NCBI GenBank assembly: GCA_013397695.1 | Contig: VYZI01000351.1 | Location: 375,057 to 439,056 of the forward strand | Length of the DNA: 64,000 bases | DNA from: Centropus unirufus | Lineage: Eukaryota; Chordata; Aves; Cuculiformes; Centropidae | Reading direction: 5' to 3' | In this document: one piece after another, positions 47,217-58,599 of the stretch | How positions within the stretch are numbered: position 1 is the first letter of the stretch | Layout: the number at the start of each line of letters is the position of its first letter | Translations under genes and position numbers: made by a program | Notes under the pieces: model-generated | Seen by the model: only the letters and a program-made list of their open reading frames with translations | Database searches by the model: none | Told to the model about the DNA's origin: nothing

Positions 47217-49730
47217 TGGGAGCAACCCAGTCTGGTGGATCAGAGTCATTTTTATACAAACATACAATTACAAAGGTAAAAGAATGGCATTTTGGTATGT
47301 ACAGATATTCCAACTTATCAGCTTCCTATCGGATTTCTCCTTGTCTGTTGACAAAATTTAAGCAGCAATTAAGAGACTGCACAGGACCTTCTCTGGCACG
47401 AGGAATATTTTTGATGCCTTTCATTGAAAAGGCTATAGATACTGAACATACTTTTCACATGCTTTGTATTTAGAAGGTATCAGTGGTTCAAAATAGTTTT
47501 ATAATATCAGAGATTAGTAATAAAATTACTTGAAAAGTAAAAAGAACAGTATGTATATATTTAAAAATATCCTTGGAGTTAATATCTAATAAATGCCAGG
47601 GTTTAATATTAGCACTTTGTAATCACTTCTTGTCGAAGCGACGTCATCAACATCCTGCTTGTGAGTATGAAAACCAGAGAAAATTGCTGTGTTCTTAGTC
47701 AAAATTCTGGCGAATTCTGTGCAAGTGTAGAATGCTACAGGAGACAATCATTTATTCTACAAAAAGTCACTTGCTTTTACATTAGGCATGAAATATTGAT
47801 GTGGATTCTAAAGCCAGATACCCACATTATATGAGACTACGCCGTGAATTATTGCAGCTGTAATCACAGCACAATGCAGTTATAGTCACTATTACGTGCT
47901 ACAGGAATTACCCAAACAAGGAGAAAATGGGTTTCATGCCACAATAATGATGAAATATTCAAATGAAATGTTCCTTAAATTTTCCATTCAGACCAACGTA
48001 GTCATGACAAATATTATGTGAATAGGAAGCCTTTTGATCTTGGGGAAAAATCAGTCATTAACTGGAAGAAGAGTAATTTCCCAGTAGAGCTGTGTGATGC
48101 TCTTTGTTTTTCCAAATTTATTTCTTCTCTCTGTGTTCCTGAACACCCTCATCATCCACCAAGGGTACAGTTCAGAACCTGAACTGCTCAGACCCTGAGC
48201 TATCAGTACAAGTACAGCCCTCTTCATGTTTGTAGGCACAGTGGAGTTGGGCTGACAGTCGGACTTCATGATCTTAAAGGTCTTCCAACCTTAATGATTC
48301 AGTTTTTCCCCCTTCTTCCCCCGTCCTGACTGAGCACTCCCAGTTTTGCAGTGCTCTTAACCTTCCTGTGACTCAGTTTGGAACTGAAATATAGTTAGGA
48401 TTTACATTCAGTCATTTATTACTGCAGTTAATGACTGAGAGAACATGGAGTTATAAAATTAATTACTTTTTAATTGTCTATGAGTGATGAGCCATCAACA
48501 GGTTTGCTGGTATTGGCCATTAGCTGCTGGCATGCTTTCATTTTAGTACAATTTGTCATTATTGACATTAAATATTTTAAGCAATCGAAGTTTAAAAAAA
48601 AGTTACATCAATTAATACCTTCATCTGATCCTGGCTTATTAGATGCATCAATTATTGTAATTAATTGTATGATAGAGGCATTTTCTACTTGTGTATTTTT
48701 AGGTGACAAAAATGTAATGAAATGTTCAGCACTTTTGTTTTCTTCTGTTATTTACGTGTCTTTAGAAACATCAGCCAAGGTTGGTGCTTGTGTTTTTTAA
48801 GGGACTGAATTGTAGCCAAGAGTCCCTCAGCAGCTCTGGCTGAGGCTCCTGATGTAACAAGAAGTCCTGACCTGGTATACTTCATTCTCGGTAGGAGGCT
48901 CCCATTTGTAGCACGTGTTGTGACAGGGCAGGCTGTTTAATTTTAGCTTCTCGATGCATTAAAGTCTTCTCTAGTTGCCTTTGTTACCGTTTTCAGAATC
49001 TCCTTTTCCCCAAAGGGTGTTAGAGAGAGCCCAGGATACGTGCGGAGATTTGTAATATTGCACTTGGATTTCTCTTGGCTTTTGTTGTGGCAAATGAAAC
49101 TCAATTTTTTTAATGTAATGGAAGCTCCGTGCTCTGAACATGAAGTCCACTGGGGTGCACAATTCTGTACTGGCTGTTGGATTGCAGTGTATAATTGTGG
49201 CAGCATTTCCGATGCAAAGTCCCTGTTTTCAGGGTACATAACTGAAAGTGAATTGTGATATTAATGAGGTCAGAGGATGCAGCCACCTTGGGAAGACTTG
49301 TGGCCGTTTTTGTTAAAATCTGAAGTGTTAGTGGGTTGTTGCTCTTCTACCAGCAGGCTTGCATTCAACATGTGATGGTTTTCCAGAAAGATTACGTAGT
49401 TAATTTTGCTTTCAGTATTTGAAAAATCATTGAAGCAGACAAGTAAGGATTGTTAATGACAAATGAAACATCCTTTAGCACAAAAATTATCCCTTGGAAT
49501 TTTTAATCCCAAATTTGAAGACACACGAGCCAGCTTTTTCATGACAAACATAATGTCAACTTCCATTTTTTCAAGTAAAAAGTTCCCGTTTTCTGTGCAG
49601 AAATTTGTGTTTGTGATTTTCCTTACTTGTGCTGCGAGGGTAAGAGTGCAGGAAACAAAATAAAGCCACTACAATTATTTGGGAACAGAAGGATGGCATG
49701 AAATAAAGATTGTATTACATTTGTAAATCA
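47217..49730 (+). other. NR2C2: NR2C2 3' UTR (inferred extent)
   Basis: No further coding exon follows the stop. AATAAA hexamers occur at 47519-47524, 47588-47593, 49659-49664 and 49702-49707; the last is followed by ATTGTATTACATTTGTAAATC, a reasonable cleavage context. Short and long 3' ends are therefore both possible. A CR1 tail at about 48.2 kb lies inside the longer form. Confidence 0.45.
48225..48305 (+). repeat. CR1 LINE 3' tail
   Basis: Shows 'gttgggctgacagtcggact', 'tcatgatcttaaaggtcttcc' split across the fragment, and the terminal 'aaccttaatgattc', the CR1 3' consensus as I remember it. The element may extend left to about 48.1 kb in diverged form. Confidence 0.85.
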
Positions 49731-52700
49731 AAATAGTAACTATGTTGCAGCTCTGTTCGCAAATAAACTACACTCCTTACAAATCCAAGGCCACATAACT
49801 CTGTCCTCAATCCATCTCTGGCAGTCACTTATTCTGCAAATAGTTCTTTGGCCTTTAGGGATCAAATCTCAATTTCTGTAAATGAAACAACAACAGTGCA
49901 ATCCATATCTGGGGTTTATTGTGCGTGTATGTAATGCAAATGAAGCTGTTCCATACTTAAAATTCTGATGTTACCAACTAAAAGCTCTCAAGTCTCTCTT
50001 TGTATGACATCATCAGTATCACTTGCTGCCTTGCATTAGTCAGAACCCAGTTAATTTAGTCCTTATGCCATTAACAGAAAGTACTTTCTCTGACTGTACA
50101 CTGGTTTGATTCCCTGTTGGGATTGGAGAAATTTGGGCAGCAGATGGGGGATTTGTAGATCCTTTAGATCCTGGCTCAGGATCTCTATACTGATCACAGC
50201 TGGCTCTGCAGTGTCATTTTAGCACCCTTTGGCAAAGGGCATGATCTGAGGGGTGAAAACGAGTCAGAGCAGAAGCTTCCAGTCAAAACCATTTTCCTAA
50301 GTGTTTCTTTGGCAGAAATTGTGAAGCAGTTCAGTGTTGTGTGTAGTGCACAGGGCTTTCACAGCTTCCCGAATTATTTCATCCAAGATGCTGAAGTTGT
50401 CAGTACATTTTCATGCCCTTAAAATTAAGAGGGTAGTTAGGATTCTTCCCTGATTACCTGTTGTTTAATTAGTAACATACGATTTACAAAAACACCAAAT
50501 AGCATGAGTAGCAAGGATATTAGGAATACAGTTTAGCCAGGAAGAGGGAACTGGGAATTCCTGGGCTGAGGATGCTGCCAAAGAAGCAGTGTTCAAAGCA
50601 GCTTTCTGCAGTAAGAGTCACAGTCCAGGTTTGTGTTCGAGTGGTGTGAGCTGCAGGACTCACAGGACTATCAGACACACTCAGCTGTGCCAGCAAACAC
50701 CTGCGGGATGGTATCACCCTGAAAAGAAAAAGAGATAAATTAAATTGTTTTTCCTATCCAAAATCCCACTTCTCTGGTTTCTCTTTAGAGTGCAAAAGCA
50801 GGGTGGCTTGGTTCTTTTTCATCTGCTCTTGCCCATAAGGGAAACAGCAGAAATACCAGGTAAATAAGCAGGTTCTCATCTGGCCCAGCTGTTTGCCCCA
50901 CAGCAGCAGGACAGGTTTGCTCTGGTGATGTGTATGGGCCTGCTGTGAGAGCAGCACCCATCGGTGCTCCTAAGGCCTCCGTACATCCAGGGAGAACCAA
51001 CCAACTGGAGGAGAGTAAGGGGCAGAGGATGGACACCGTGCCAGCATCTATTGGGTCAGAAAAGGGGTTTAAAAGCCAGCTTTATAAGAGTTACCAGGAG
51101 GGTATGGTGAAGGGGAGAAAAGGAAAATATTTGCATTTAGCACCTTTAATTCTAAAGTTGCTGAGTCATTTTAACAGTAAATTCTCCTGAACTAAGTTTA
51201 GGCGTATTGCTTGAAAAATGCCATAACCCCTCTTGTTAGATAATGCTGCAACCCTCCTTCTGCTGCAATCAATGTTATCAACATTATATGCGAACTTATC
51301 TGTGCAAAATGAGTTAGAACATTATTTATACTGAGGTTGCAAGCTGAAGTAAAATTCTTTGTAAAGTTTAAATGCTCTAAGTCTAAATATATTAGACATG
51401 GAAAACAGACCTCAGAATTATGTTATTAATGAGGTTTTTGTTTTGAAGTCATGGTAAGTTCATCGCAGGTAACTCTGTCATCACCTTCCATAATTCCCAG
51501 AGCCTGTTTATCCTCCAGGTTACATAAATGCATTGAAAATGACCTATTATTGTTAAATTCATGCCTGAGTATCTTCTTTTAAAGGGTTTGGTAGATTTTT
51601 ACACACCTTTTTGTGCCTCCCACCATTGTGCATTTCTGCATGTTCAGTTCTAAAACTCACTCGAGCAGCTAATGCATATGTACATAGGTGTATGTATGTG
51701 TGTATGAATGTATATGTTTATACCTATCTGTCTAAATCTATTATGTACAGTGTATAGAAAGTGGGTAGTGAATGTATATATGTACAGAACTGTAGCCATG
51801 GATTCATAGTGTTCTCTGTGTTCATGCTTCTCATTCATTCACTAATCCAGAGCTTCCTAGTTTTCCTTTCCTAGCCTAAACTAAGCCTCACTTCAGGTGA
51901 ATCCTGATGAATTCCAGAGCTTTGCACCTTTTTCTAAACCCAGCCTGAATTTAGTATTCAGAATTGACAAATAGATTCCATGAATTTTCTGGCTTTTACA
52001 TGACTCCTGATACTTTAGCTCATGGAGAGGCCTGCCAGGGAACATGCAGTGTCTGTTAAAAAATAAATTGATAAATAAATCACAACGGTCACAGAAAATA
52101 TCTCCCCATTTTCAATATTTACTCATTCTCCATCAGCCTCGTGAGAGACTTTTTCGGAGGTCTACTTTGCAGTGAAACTTGGTGAGAGATTATTTTAAGT
52201 CTTCAGCAGTGGCTAATTGGAAGAAAAACAAGTTGCCCTTTATCATTGAACTGTAGCACCCAGAACAGGATATAATGGATGCTGTTTCAAAAATCAATAC
52301 TCGGATTGCCATACTGATAACATGAAAGGAAAGCCTTAGTTAAACAGAGACTGTGTCCTGTGATCAATGAAACGATGACAATTTCTGTTAGGGCAGTAAT
52401 TAAACAAGAGGGAGAGTGCAGTTTATTTCTTAGCAAGCATCAAGGCTTATTTGGGATTTTCACTCTGCGTTTCAATTGTGTGTTCGCTTCCCAAATTCAT
52501 GCTCTCCCATCTAGCTTAAACTAAACCAATGCTCTCATTCTTTCCTTTCCCAAACCTGTGATCTGTGCAGCTTGTGGCCAGTGTGTGTGAAATTCCCACT
52601 GAGAGCTGGGCACGTGGAGCATTTATGAAATGAGACGTGCAGTAGGACAATTGATGACTCACAAGGAGTATTCAAACATTTAATCATCAAAATATAAGCA

Positions 52701-55240
52701 GTTTTTGTTCCTTGTCTCTTCTGATGGCTGAAGTTGCAAAGGGAGCCTTCTGGAAAAGTAATTCTATTAACTTTGTTTTAGAAAAGCATTTCACAGCCTG
52801 GGTAGGGGAGGAGGTCCGCAAGTCTTGTTTCTGCCACGCAGAAAAGGTGCAGTGGAATTTTCTGGGCATTTATTTCCAACTTTTATACTCCCTGTGGCAA
52901 AGAACTGTGTGTGTTTAAGCAGATGAGCAGGCACCAACTAAGATAATGGGAGCTGCTTGAAGTCAAACACAAGTCTGAGTCTGGGCCTCTGCTTGTGAAG
53001 TCTTCGCTCTGGAAAGTGCTCAGAAGTGTTGGTAAGCTTTTGTTTCAAATGTAGAAAAAAACCCTAAAACACTCATTTTAACATTTCAAACCTTACTTTT
53101 GAGATTTTCAGCAGGAAATTTATTTAAATAATGACAGGAGTTCCTGTGACATACGGTCATTCCCTGGTGTCTCGACAATCAGTGCTGTTTGAATAATGTT
53201 TGGTTTCCTATTTAAAGGCTGAGTAGAAACGTGAATGTCCACTAATGTTGTCATTGTACTGCAGTAGCATTTTTAAAGATGAGGAAGCCAATTGGGTGTT
53301 GATCGGGATTGAATTACGTTGAAAAAAAAAAAGCATTTTTTTAAATTCTGAACTGGGTTTACATACAATTGATTTGTTTGTTATCCCAAGGACAACATTT
53401 CCTCAAATTTAAGTGGCAATAAAGGCTCTGTTGTAATATTTTGTGGAAACTGGGGGGTGTGAAATCAGTTTTCTGAATTTGCACAGAAAGCGAAAGTCAG
53501 AGAAGCACAGCTCTTGCCAGGTGTCTGACACCCCCGATAACTGTCTTCTCAAAGATTTTTTTATTGATCTCAGATAAATGATAATAAGGCACAGGGCCAT
53601 TTTAAAATATTTTCAATGATTGTGGTTTAAAAGTGGGACTGAATAAATTTAAAATAAAAGGCTAGTCGTTAAGAAAACATCTTACAGAGCATAAATGTTA
53701 AATTTCTCATACATGGAATCAACATTAAATATGGGAATATTTTTAATAATGAATCTACTCCAAAATACACTGCAAGCCAGGGTTCAGTTTCATAATTAAA
53801 TGCACAATATGTAAGTGTTATATCTATTTGGCATACCAGGGAGTTCTGAGCTCCCACAAAAATAGCCATGTTTTATAAAAGGATTCATCTACTTTTAATT
53901 CCTTGGGATATTTTCTGGAAGCCTCTGTTATAATTTAGAAAACTATTGTTTATGTTATTGTATTTTAATTTCAGGTTAAAAACCCTGCAAAAGTTGTTTT
54001 TCTCACAGTTTCTTTTGTGGAACCGGCATTGTTATGTGTGATGGCATTTAAAAATAATAGCATGTTCTTTTTTTAAATCTGAATTTTATATCTAATCAAT
54101 GTCTTCAGTTATGAAGAGAAATTTGCATTGTTGTGTTTGTATATAGAGTATTGCAGTGCATGATTTAGCTTATGCATTTTATTAAATGCTCTTTAAATGT
54201 GGCATTATATTGTTGTGGCTTAATACTACTACCTAAAGGAGGTTTATACCATTAAAGTGAATTACAAATATAAATGTATTCTTGAGTTTTATTTTTAAGT
54301 TCACTTAATTTCTTCTTAAACATTAGGCATCTAACCCAAATATATAATTTATTCTCTTTTATGGAGAAACTGTTTTCCCCTCCCTACAGTAATGATCTCA
54401 TGAATGATTTAACCAGGTGTAAGACAGATGAATCCTGTGAACACTACTGACACCAGGGAGCTGCTGTTACCAGGAAGGAGGACCTTTTCCTTAAGGCTTT
54501 AACTCATATAATTCCGTCTTCTGTTTTTACCTTTTTTTTTAGGAGATAGATATTAATAGACAGTGTTTTATCTTTACTTTTATCTGGCATTTCTTCCTGT
54601 TCCTCAGTTTTTAAATTAAGGTGATGCTTTGGGTCTTGTTTTAGTTCCCTTCACACACTTTAGAAGAAAGGTAACGAACTTGAGCTCTATTCCAAATATT
54701 AAGTGCATCCCCCTTTTTATAAATAACCTGCTTGAGATGAGCCACATGTACAAAGAAGACGGACAGGGAACTTTATTTCTTGTTGCTGCTGTTAAACTTG
54801 GGGACTTAGCAGAAATGAAGGTGATCAGACTTTAGGTTTCTGATGTCGAGTCCAGGGGTCTACAAGAAATTTGAATTTAAAAATAATTTTTTCATTTTTT
54901 AAGCCTACTGTGAAGCTGGAGTTTTTGTTGGCAAAGTTGCAGTTGTCCACGTCACAAAATGGAATAGTTTTTATTTAAGCTAAAGCTGAGTTGCATCCCA
55001 GAAACTGTGCGCTTTGGAAGTTAGGGAGAATTCCCCTCTTTACATTCTGGTCCAGTGTCCCGTTCTCCGGCGATGAGAACGTCCCGTGAGGCGAGCTCTG
55101 CGCGGATCGGGCCTGCAATCGCCTCTCTGCAGCCTTTCCCTGCAGCAACAGATTGGCCTGGTGCGAAGTTTCTTAATAACATTAAAGTAAGACCTTGAAA
55201 AGCAACAAAAGATGCGTGAGATTTCTGGGATGCATTCCGT
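49731..55240. other. NR2C2-MRPS25 intergenic interval
   Basis: AT-rich, without recognisable coding exons. It holds a degenerate TGTA-rich microsatellite at about 51674-51722. Short open frames on both strands show no domain or family similarity. Confidence 0.55.
51674..51722. repeat. Degenerate (TGTA)n microsatellite
   Basis: A run of ATGTACATAGGTGTATGTAT-type sequence continuing as GTGTGTATGAATGTATATG in intergenic DNA. Confidence 0.7.
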
Positions 55241-55280
55241 CCCCAGCTCCTGGCTCGCTGCACGCGGTTGGTGGGGATCG

Positions 55281-55905
55281 CCCCTGAGGGAGCCGAGGCT
55301 CCGCCCGCCATTCCCGCCCCGCCCCTGAGGGAGCCGAGGCTCCGCCCACCACTCCTGCCCCCTGAGGGACCCGGGGCTCCGCCCGCCATTCCCGCCCCTG
55401 AGGGAGCCGAGGCTCCGCCCGCCACTCCTGCCCCCTGAGGGAGCCGAGGCTCCGCTCGCCATTCCCGCCCCGCCCCTGAGGGAGCCGNNNNNNNNNNNNN
55501 NNNNNNNNNNNNNNNNNNNNNNNNNNNNNNNNNNNNNNNNNNNNNNNNNNNNNNNNNNNNNNNNNNNNNNNNNNNNNNNNNNNNNNNNNNNNNNNNNNNN
55601 NNNNNNNNNNNNNNNNNNNNNNNNNNNNNNNNNNNNNNNNNNNNNNNNNNNNNNNNNNNNNNNNNNNNNNNNAGATGCGTGAGATTTCTGGGATGCATTC
55701 CGTCCCCAGCTCCTGGCTCGCTGCACGCGGTTGGTGGGGATCGCCCCTGAGGGAGCCGAGGCTCCGCTCGCCATTCCCGCCCCGCCCCTGAGGGAGCCGA
55801 GGCTCCGCCCGCCATTCCCGCCCCGCCCCTGAGGGAGCCGAGGCTCCGCCCGCCATTCCTGCCCCGCCCCTGAGGATGCCGAGGCTCCGCCCGCCATTCC
55901 CGCCC
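55281..55905. repeat. GC-rich minisatellite (36-41 bp unit) in MRPS25 promoter, split by gap
   Basis: The unit begins CCCCTGAGGGAGCCGAGGCT and continues CCGCCCGCCATTCCCGCC. Copies start at about 55281, 55322, 55359, 55395, 55432 and 55473 before the N run and at 55744, 55785, 55826 and 55867 after it, with small substitutions (CCGCTCGCC, CCACCACTCC). The array ends about 30 bases before the MRPS25 ATG. It also generates long minus-strand frames of repeated RAEPRLPQG text, which are not genes. Confidence 0.95.
55488..55672. other. Assembly gap (185 N) inside the minisatellite
   Basis: The N run starts within a repeat unit. The base after it begins a second copy of the sequence at 55210, so the true array length and order are unresolved. 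Confidence 0.97.
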
Positions 55906-55930
55906 TTTCCGCGGGGCGCGCGCGGCCGCC

Positions 55931-56064
55931 ATGCCGATGAAAGGCCGGTTCCCCATCCGGCGGACGCTGCAGTACCTGAGCCAGGGCGATGTCATCTTCA
56001 AGAGCTCGGTGAAGGTGATGACGGTCAACTACAACACGGCAGGGGAGCGGAGCGAGGGCGCGAG
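55931..56064 (+). CDS. MRPS25: MRPS25 exon 1
   Basis: Starts at ATG 55931 and ends NTAGERSEGA plus AG of Arg at a GTGAGC donor, phase 2. It begins about 30 bases after the last minisatellite unit. Confidence 0.96.
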
Positions 56065-57566
56065 GTGAGCGCGGCGCTGAGGGGGCGGCGGCGCCGGGAC
56101 CGGGGGCCCCGCGGCCCGAGCTCCTCCGTTTCTCTTCTCCTTCTTTCCAGAAAGTTTGTGTTTTTCAACATCCCCCAGATCCAGTACAAGAACCCCTGGG
56201 TGCAGATCATGCTCTTCAGGAACATGACCCCCTCGCCCTTCCTCCGCTTCTACCTGGGTAGGTTCCCTCCCCCCGCCTTGCTCCTGGCCTCCAGAGCGAC
56301 TTGGGCTGCTGGCAGAGCCCCCCCTCCCGGCCCTGCCCCAGTCCTCCTGCCGTCATCCTAAACGCAGCCCCCACTTTTCCTCTGAGAAGCTGGGATCCCG
56401 CATTTTGGTGTTTGAAATGCGTTTTGCGGCTGCTGCAAAACTGGGGGCAGCAAATTAACCCTTCGAGACTAGTTTTGGAGTGTTAGAAAGCAAGCAGCCT
56501 GTACCAGTCCTGGGCAACCCGAGGGAGCAATCCCCCACCATCGTGGGCAGCGCGACCAGTGCTGGGGCAGGATGTGTTTCCCACTTGCATGCAGGTGGAT
56601 AAATTTTCCCAGAAGTCTCATGCATATTTTATTGCTTTCCAAGGTCTAATTTTAATGTTGTTATGAAACTTCATAACAGTCAAAACTGGCTAAGTGGGAG
56701 CTGGATTCATCTCCCTGCCTGACCTTTCCTTGGAGACAGGGGAAGGCTGCAAACAGGCAATTACAGAAGGGGAGATATCTACTCATGACAGAATGTACTT
56801 CACACAAGACATTAAAATCTTCAAAGAACGAACAGTACCTGGAAAAACAGTTTGAAAGAAAACATGCTCTCAGAGGGACATTCTGTATAACTTTGAAAAA
56901 ACACAATTGCTTAGATGAAACTTCATTTTAGCTTAGATCAAAATATTCCACTTTTTGTAATAGTAACTACTTGTATAAAACAATGCTTGGTAGGGAAGAG
57001 CAACAGTGTGATACACTCATATCTGTAAGTCTTATAAATCTTTCTTGACAGACAGTGGAGAGCAAGTTTTGGTTGATGTGGAAGATAAAACCAACAAAGA
57101 AATAAATGAACACATCAAGAAGATCTTGGGGAAAAGCAAGTAAGTAACGCTTGGGCTAATACATAGTCTAGCATGCATCATAATACAGTCCCTGCAAACT
57201 TCCCTGTGTATAGGAGGAAATAATGCTTTTGCCAGACAAAATTGACATGAGCTAGGGTTAACTCCACAAGCTCAGAACTGTAAATCAGTCTTACTGGTAA
57301 ATTTGTTGTAGGGAAGAGAGAGGAAATGTTGCCACTCAGGCTTCTGATAGTAACGAACAGATCTCTTTTCTAGAGAAACGCTTGAAAAAGAGGAAAGAGA
57401 AAGGAAAAAACTATCACATCCAGGAACTTTTGGGCCCAAGAAGTATCATCTACGAGAGTGCATGTGTGAAATCGAAGGCCAAGTTCCCTGCCCTGCTTTT
57501 GTGCCCCTGCCTAAAGAGATGAGGGGAAAATACAAAGCTGCTATGAAAAAGGAGGAAACAGCCTGA
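55931..57566 (+). CDS. MRPS25: MRPS25, mitochondrial ribosomal protein S25 (mS25), complete
   Basis: Small-subunit protein of the mitochondrial ribosome, nuclear-encoded and imported. Four coding exons, 55931-56064, 56151-56257, 57052-57139 and 57374-57566, join in phase to 173 codons plus TGA (57564-57566), the family's usual length. The start is in an excellent context (GGCCGCCATGCCGATG) and reads MPMKGRFPIRRTLQYLSQGD, the conserved N terminus; no long cleavable presequence is evident. The middle (KFVFFNIPQIQYKNPWVQIM) is the thioredoxin-like mitoribosomal fold shared with mL43-type proteins. The C terminus (ECMCEIEGQVPCPAFVPLP, ending AAMKKEETA) has the cysteines C-x-C and PCPAF expected of this protein, reported in mitoribosome structures to take part in metal/Fe-S binding. 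Confidence 0.97.
56151..56257 (+). CDS. MRPS25: MRPS25 exon 2
   Basis: Acceptor TTCTTTCCAG; reads KFVFFNIPQIQYKNPWVQIM, then LFRNMTPSPFLRFYL; phase 2 to 1, donor GTAGGT. The preceding intron is only 86 bases. Confidence 0.96.
57052..57139 (+). CDS. MRPS25: MRPS25 exon 3
   Basis: Reads DSGEQVLVDVEDKTNKEINE, then HIKKILGKS; phase 1 to 2, donor GTAAGT. Confidence 0.95.
57374..57566 (+). CDS. MRPS25: MRPS25 exon 4 with stop
   Basis: Reads ETLEKEERERKKLSHPGTFG, then PKKYHLRECMCEIEGQVPCP and AFVPLPKEMRGKYKAAMKKE; stop TGA at 57564. Confidence 0.96.
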
Positions 57567-57719
57567 CCTCTCAAGTCATGCAAGTTTTTCCTCAGGGCTG
57601 GACAATCAAGGTACCTCGGTGAGAGACGAGAGCCAACAGCTCCTGGGAACAGGTTCATACTGTGCAGACAACCTTGTCTCGTAAGTCTTCTTACAGCCAC
57701 AACTAGAATTAACTTGAAA

Positions 57720-57725
57720 AATAAA
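57720..57725 (+). terminator. MRPS25: Likely MRPS25 poly(A) signal
   Basis: AATAAA about 155 bases after the stop, followed by a T/GT-rich CTTTTTTGTTGCCAGTTTT stretch. It gives a short 3' UTR ending near 57740. Confidence 0.65.
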
Positions 57726-58599
57726 AGTTAAAAACCCAACTTTTTTGTTGCCAGTTTTACAAAGCATTACAGCCAGCACTGCTTAAAAGGGAAGCAGAAC
57801 AAAGAAAATAGAACAGCAAGAGCCCCATTTCCTAACTGATGCTTGTATGTGTGAGGTTATGGCAAAAACAAACTCGGATTTGGTCTAGGATAAGGAGACA
57901 AAGCTAAAAATTTATCTTTGAAACAGAACAGAATTCCCAAATTTACAGAAAGTGGTGTAAAAACACATCTATCATGTACTAACTGAAGACAGTATCATGT
58001 ACAGCTGAATTATCTTATTTTGTCACCCCCCAGAAACACAAGTCTCATTTACAAGATACAACTTCAGCAGTTGATGATGCAGCTCTGAGCAGCACCAACC
58101 AGTCATGTCTGGAATACCAGCAGCAGCCAAGGAGAATGTATACTTGGTGGTTTAGAGATGCTTTACAATCATCTTGATTGTCCTGTGAAAAGAAAATGTA
58201 AGCCTACTCCTAAATTAGAAATATTTCCTAAAGAGCCTTTCCCTTTAGAACAAAAAAGCCATGCAAAGGAGAAGTGTCTGGATTTATCAACTTCCAAGTC
58301 CAGTGCTGATGTCCAACTCCTCTTACCTCAAACATTCTTGCTCCCTGCCCTCGGTCAAAAAAGCCTTCTAAATTGCCACAGCTTCTGCCTCACCAACCAA
58401 CCCCACTATACCTGTATGTACATAAACTTGATAAAAGGTACTGCATAGCTTGGAATTTGGTAACTGCACCTACCTTTAAAGTCAGGCTTAGGTGTACAAA
58501 TCCCTGTAGAACCATAATTCAGCATTTCTGAGCTCACGGTTGAATACAAGATTTGACACCAAGTCAAATATCCTGTAAAAACTGCCAAGGACAAGCCCA

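Larger units (their letters stand above)
55240..56350 (+). promoter_or_regulatory. MRPS25: CpG-rich promoter and first exon region of MRPS25
   Basis: The GC-rich sequence includes the minisatellite and the start exon. GGGCGGG (Sp1-type, on minus) and ATGGCGG (YY1-like, on minus) occur in nearly every repeat unit. No TATA box is seen. The start of transcription probably lies close to the ATG, at about 55870-55925. Confidence 0.6.

Noticed and set aside
48474..48800. 108-codon plus-strand frame downstream of NR2C2
   Set aside because: AT-rich, lysine/isoleucine-rich text with no family; lies in probable NR2C2 3' UTR.
55021..56028. Long minus-strand frames of repeated GGRSLGSLRG / RAEPRLPQG text
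   Set aside because: They are translations of the GC-rich minisatellite and cross the N run; repeats of 36-41 bp, three-frame openness and no domain indicate shadows, not a gene.
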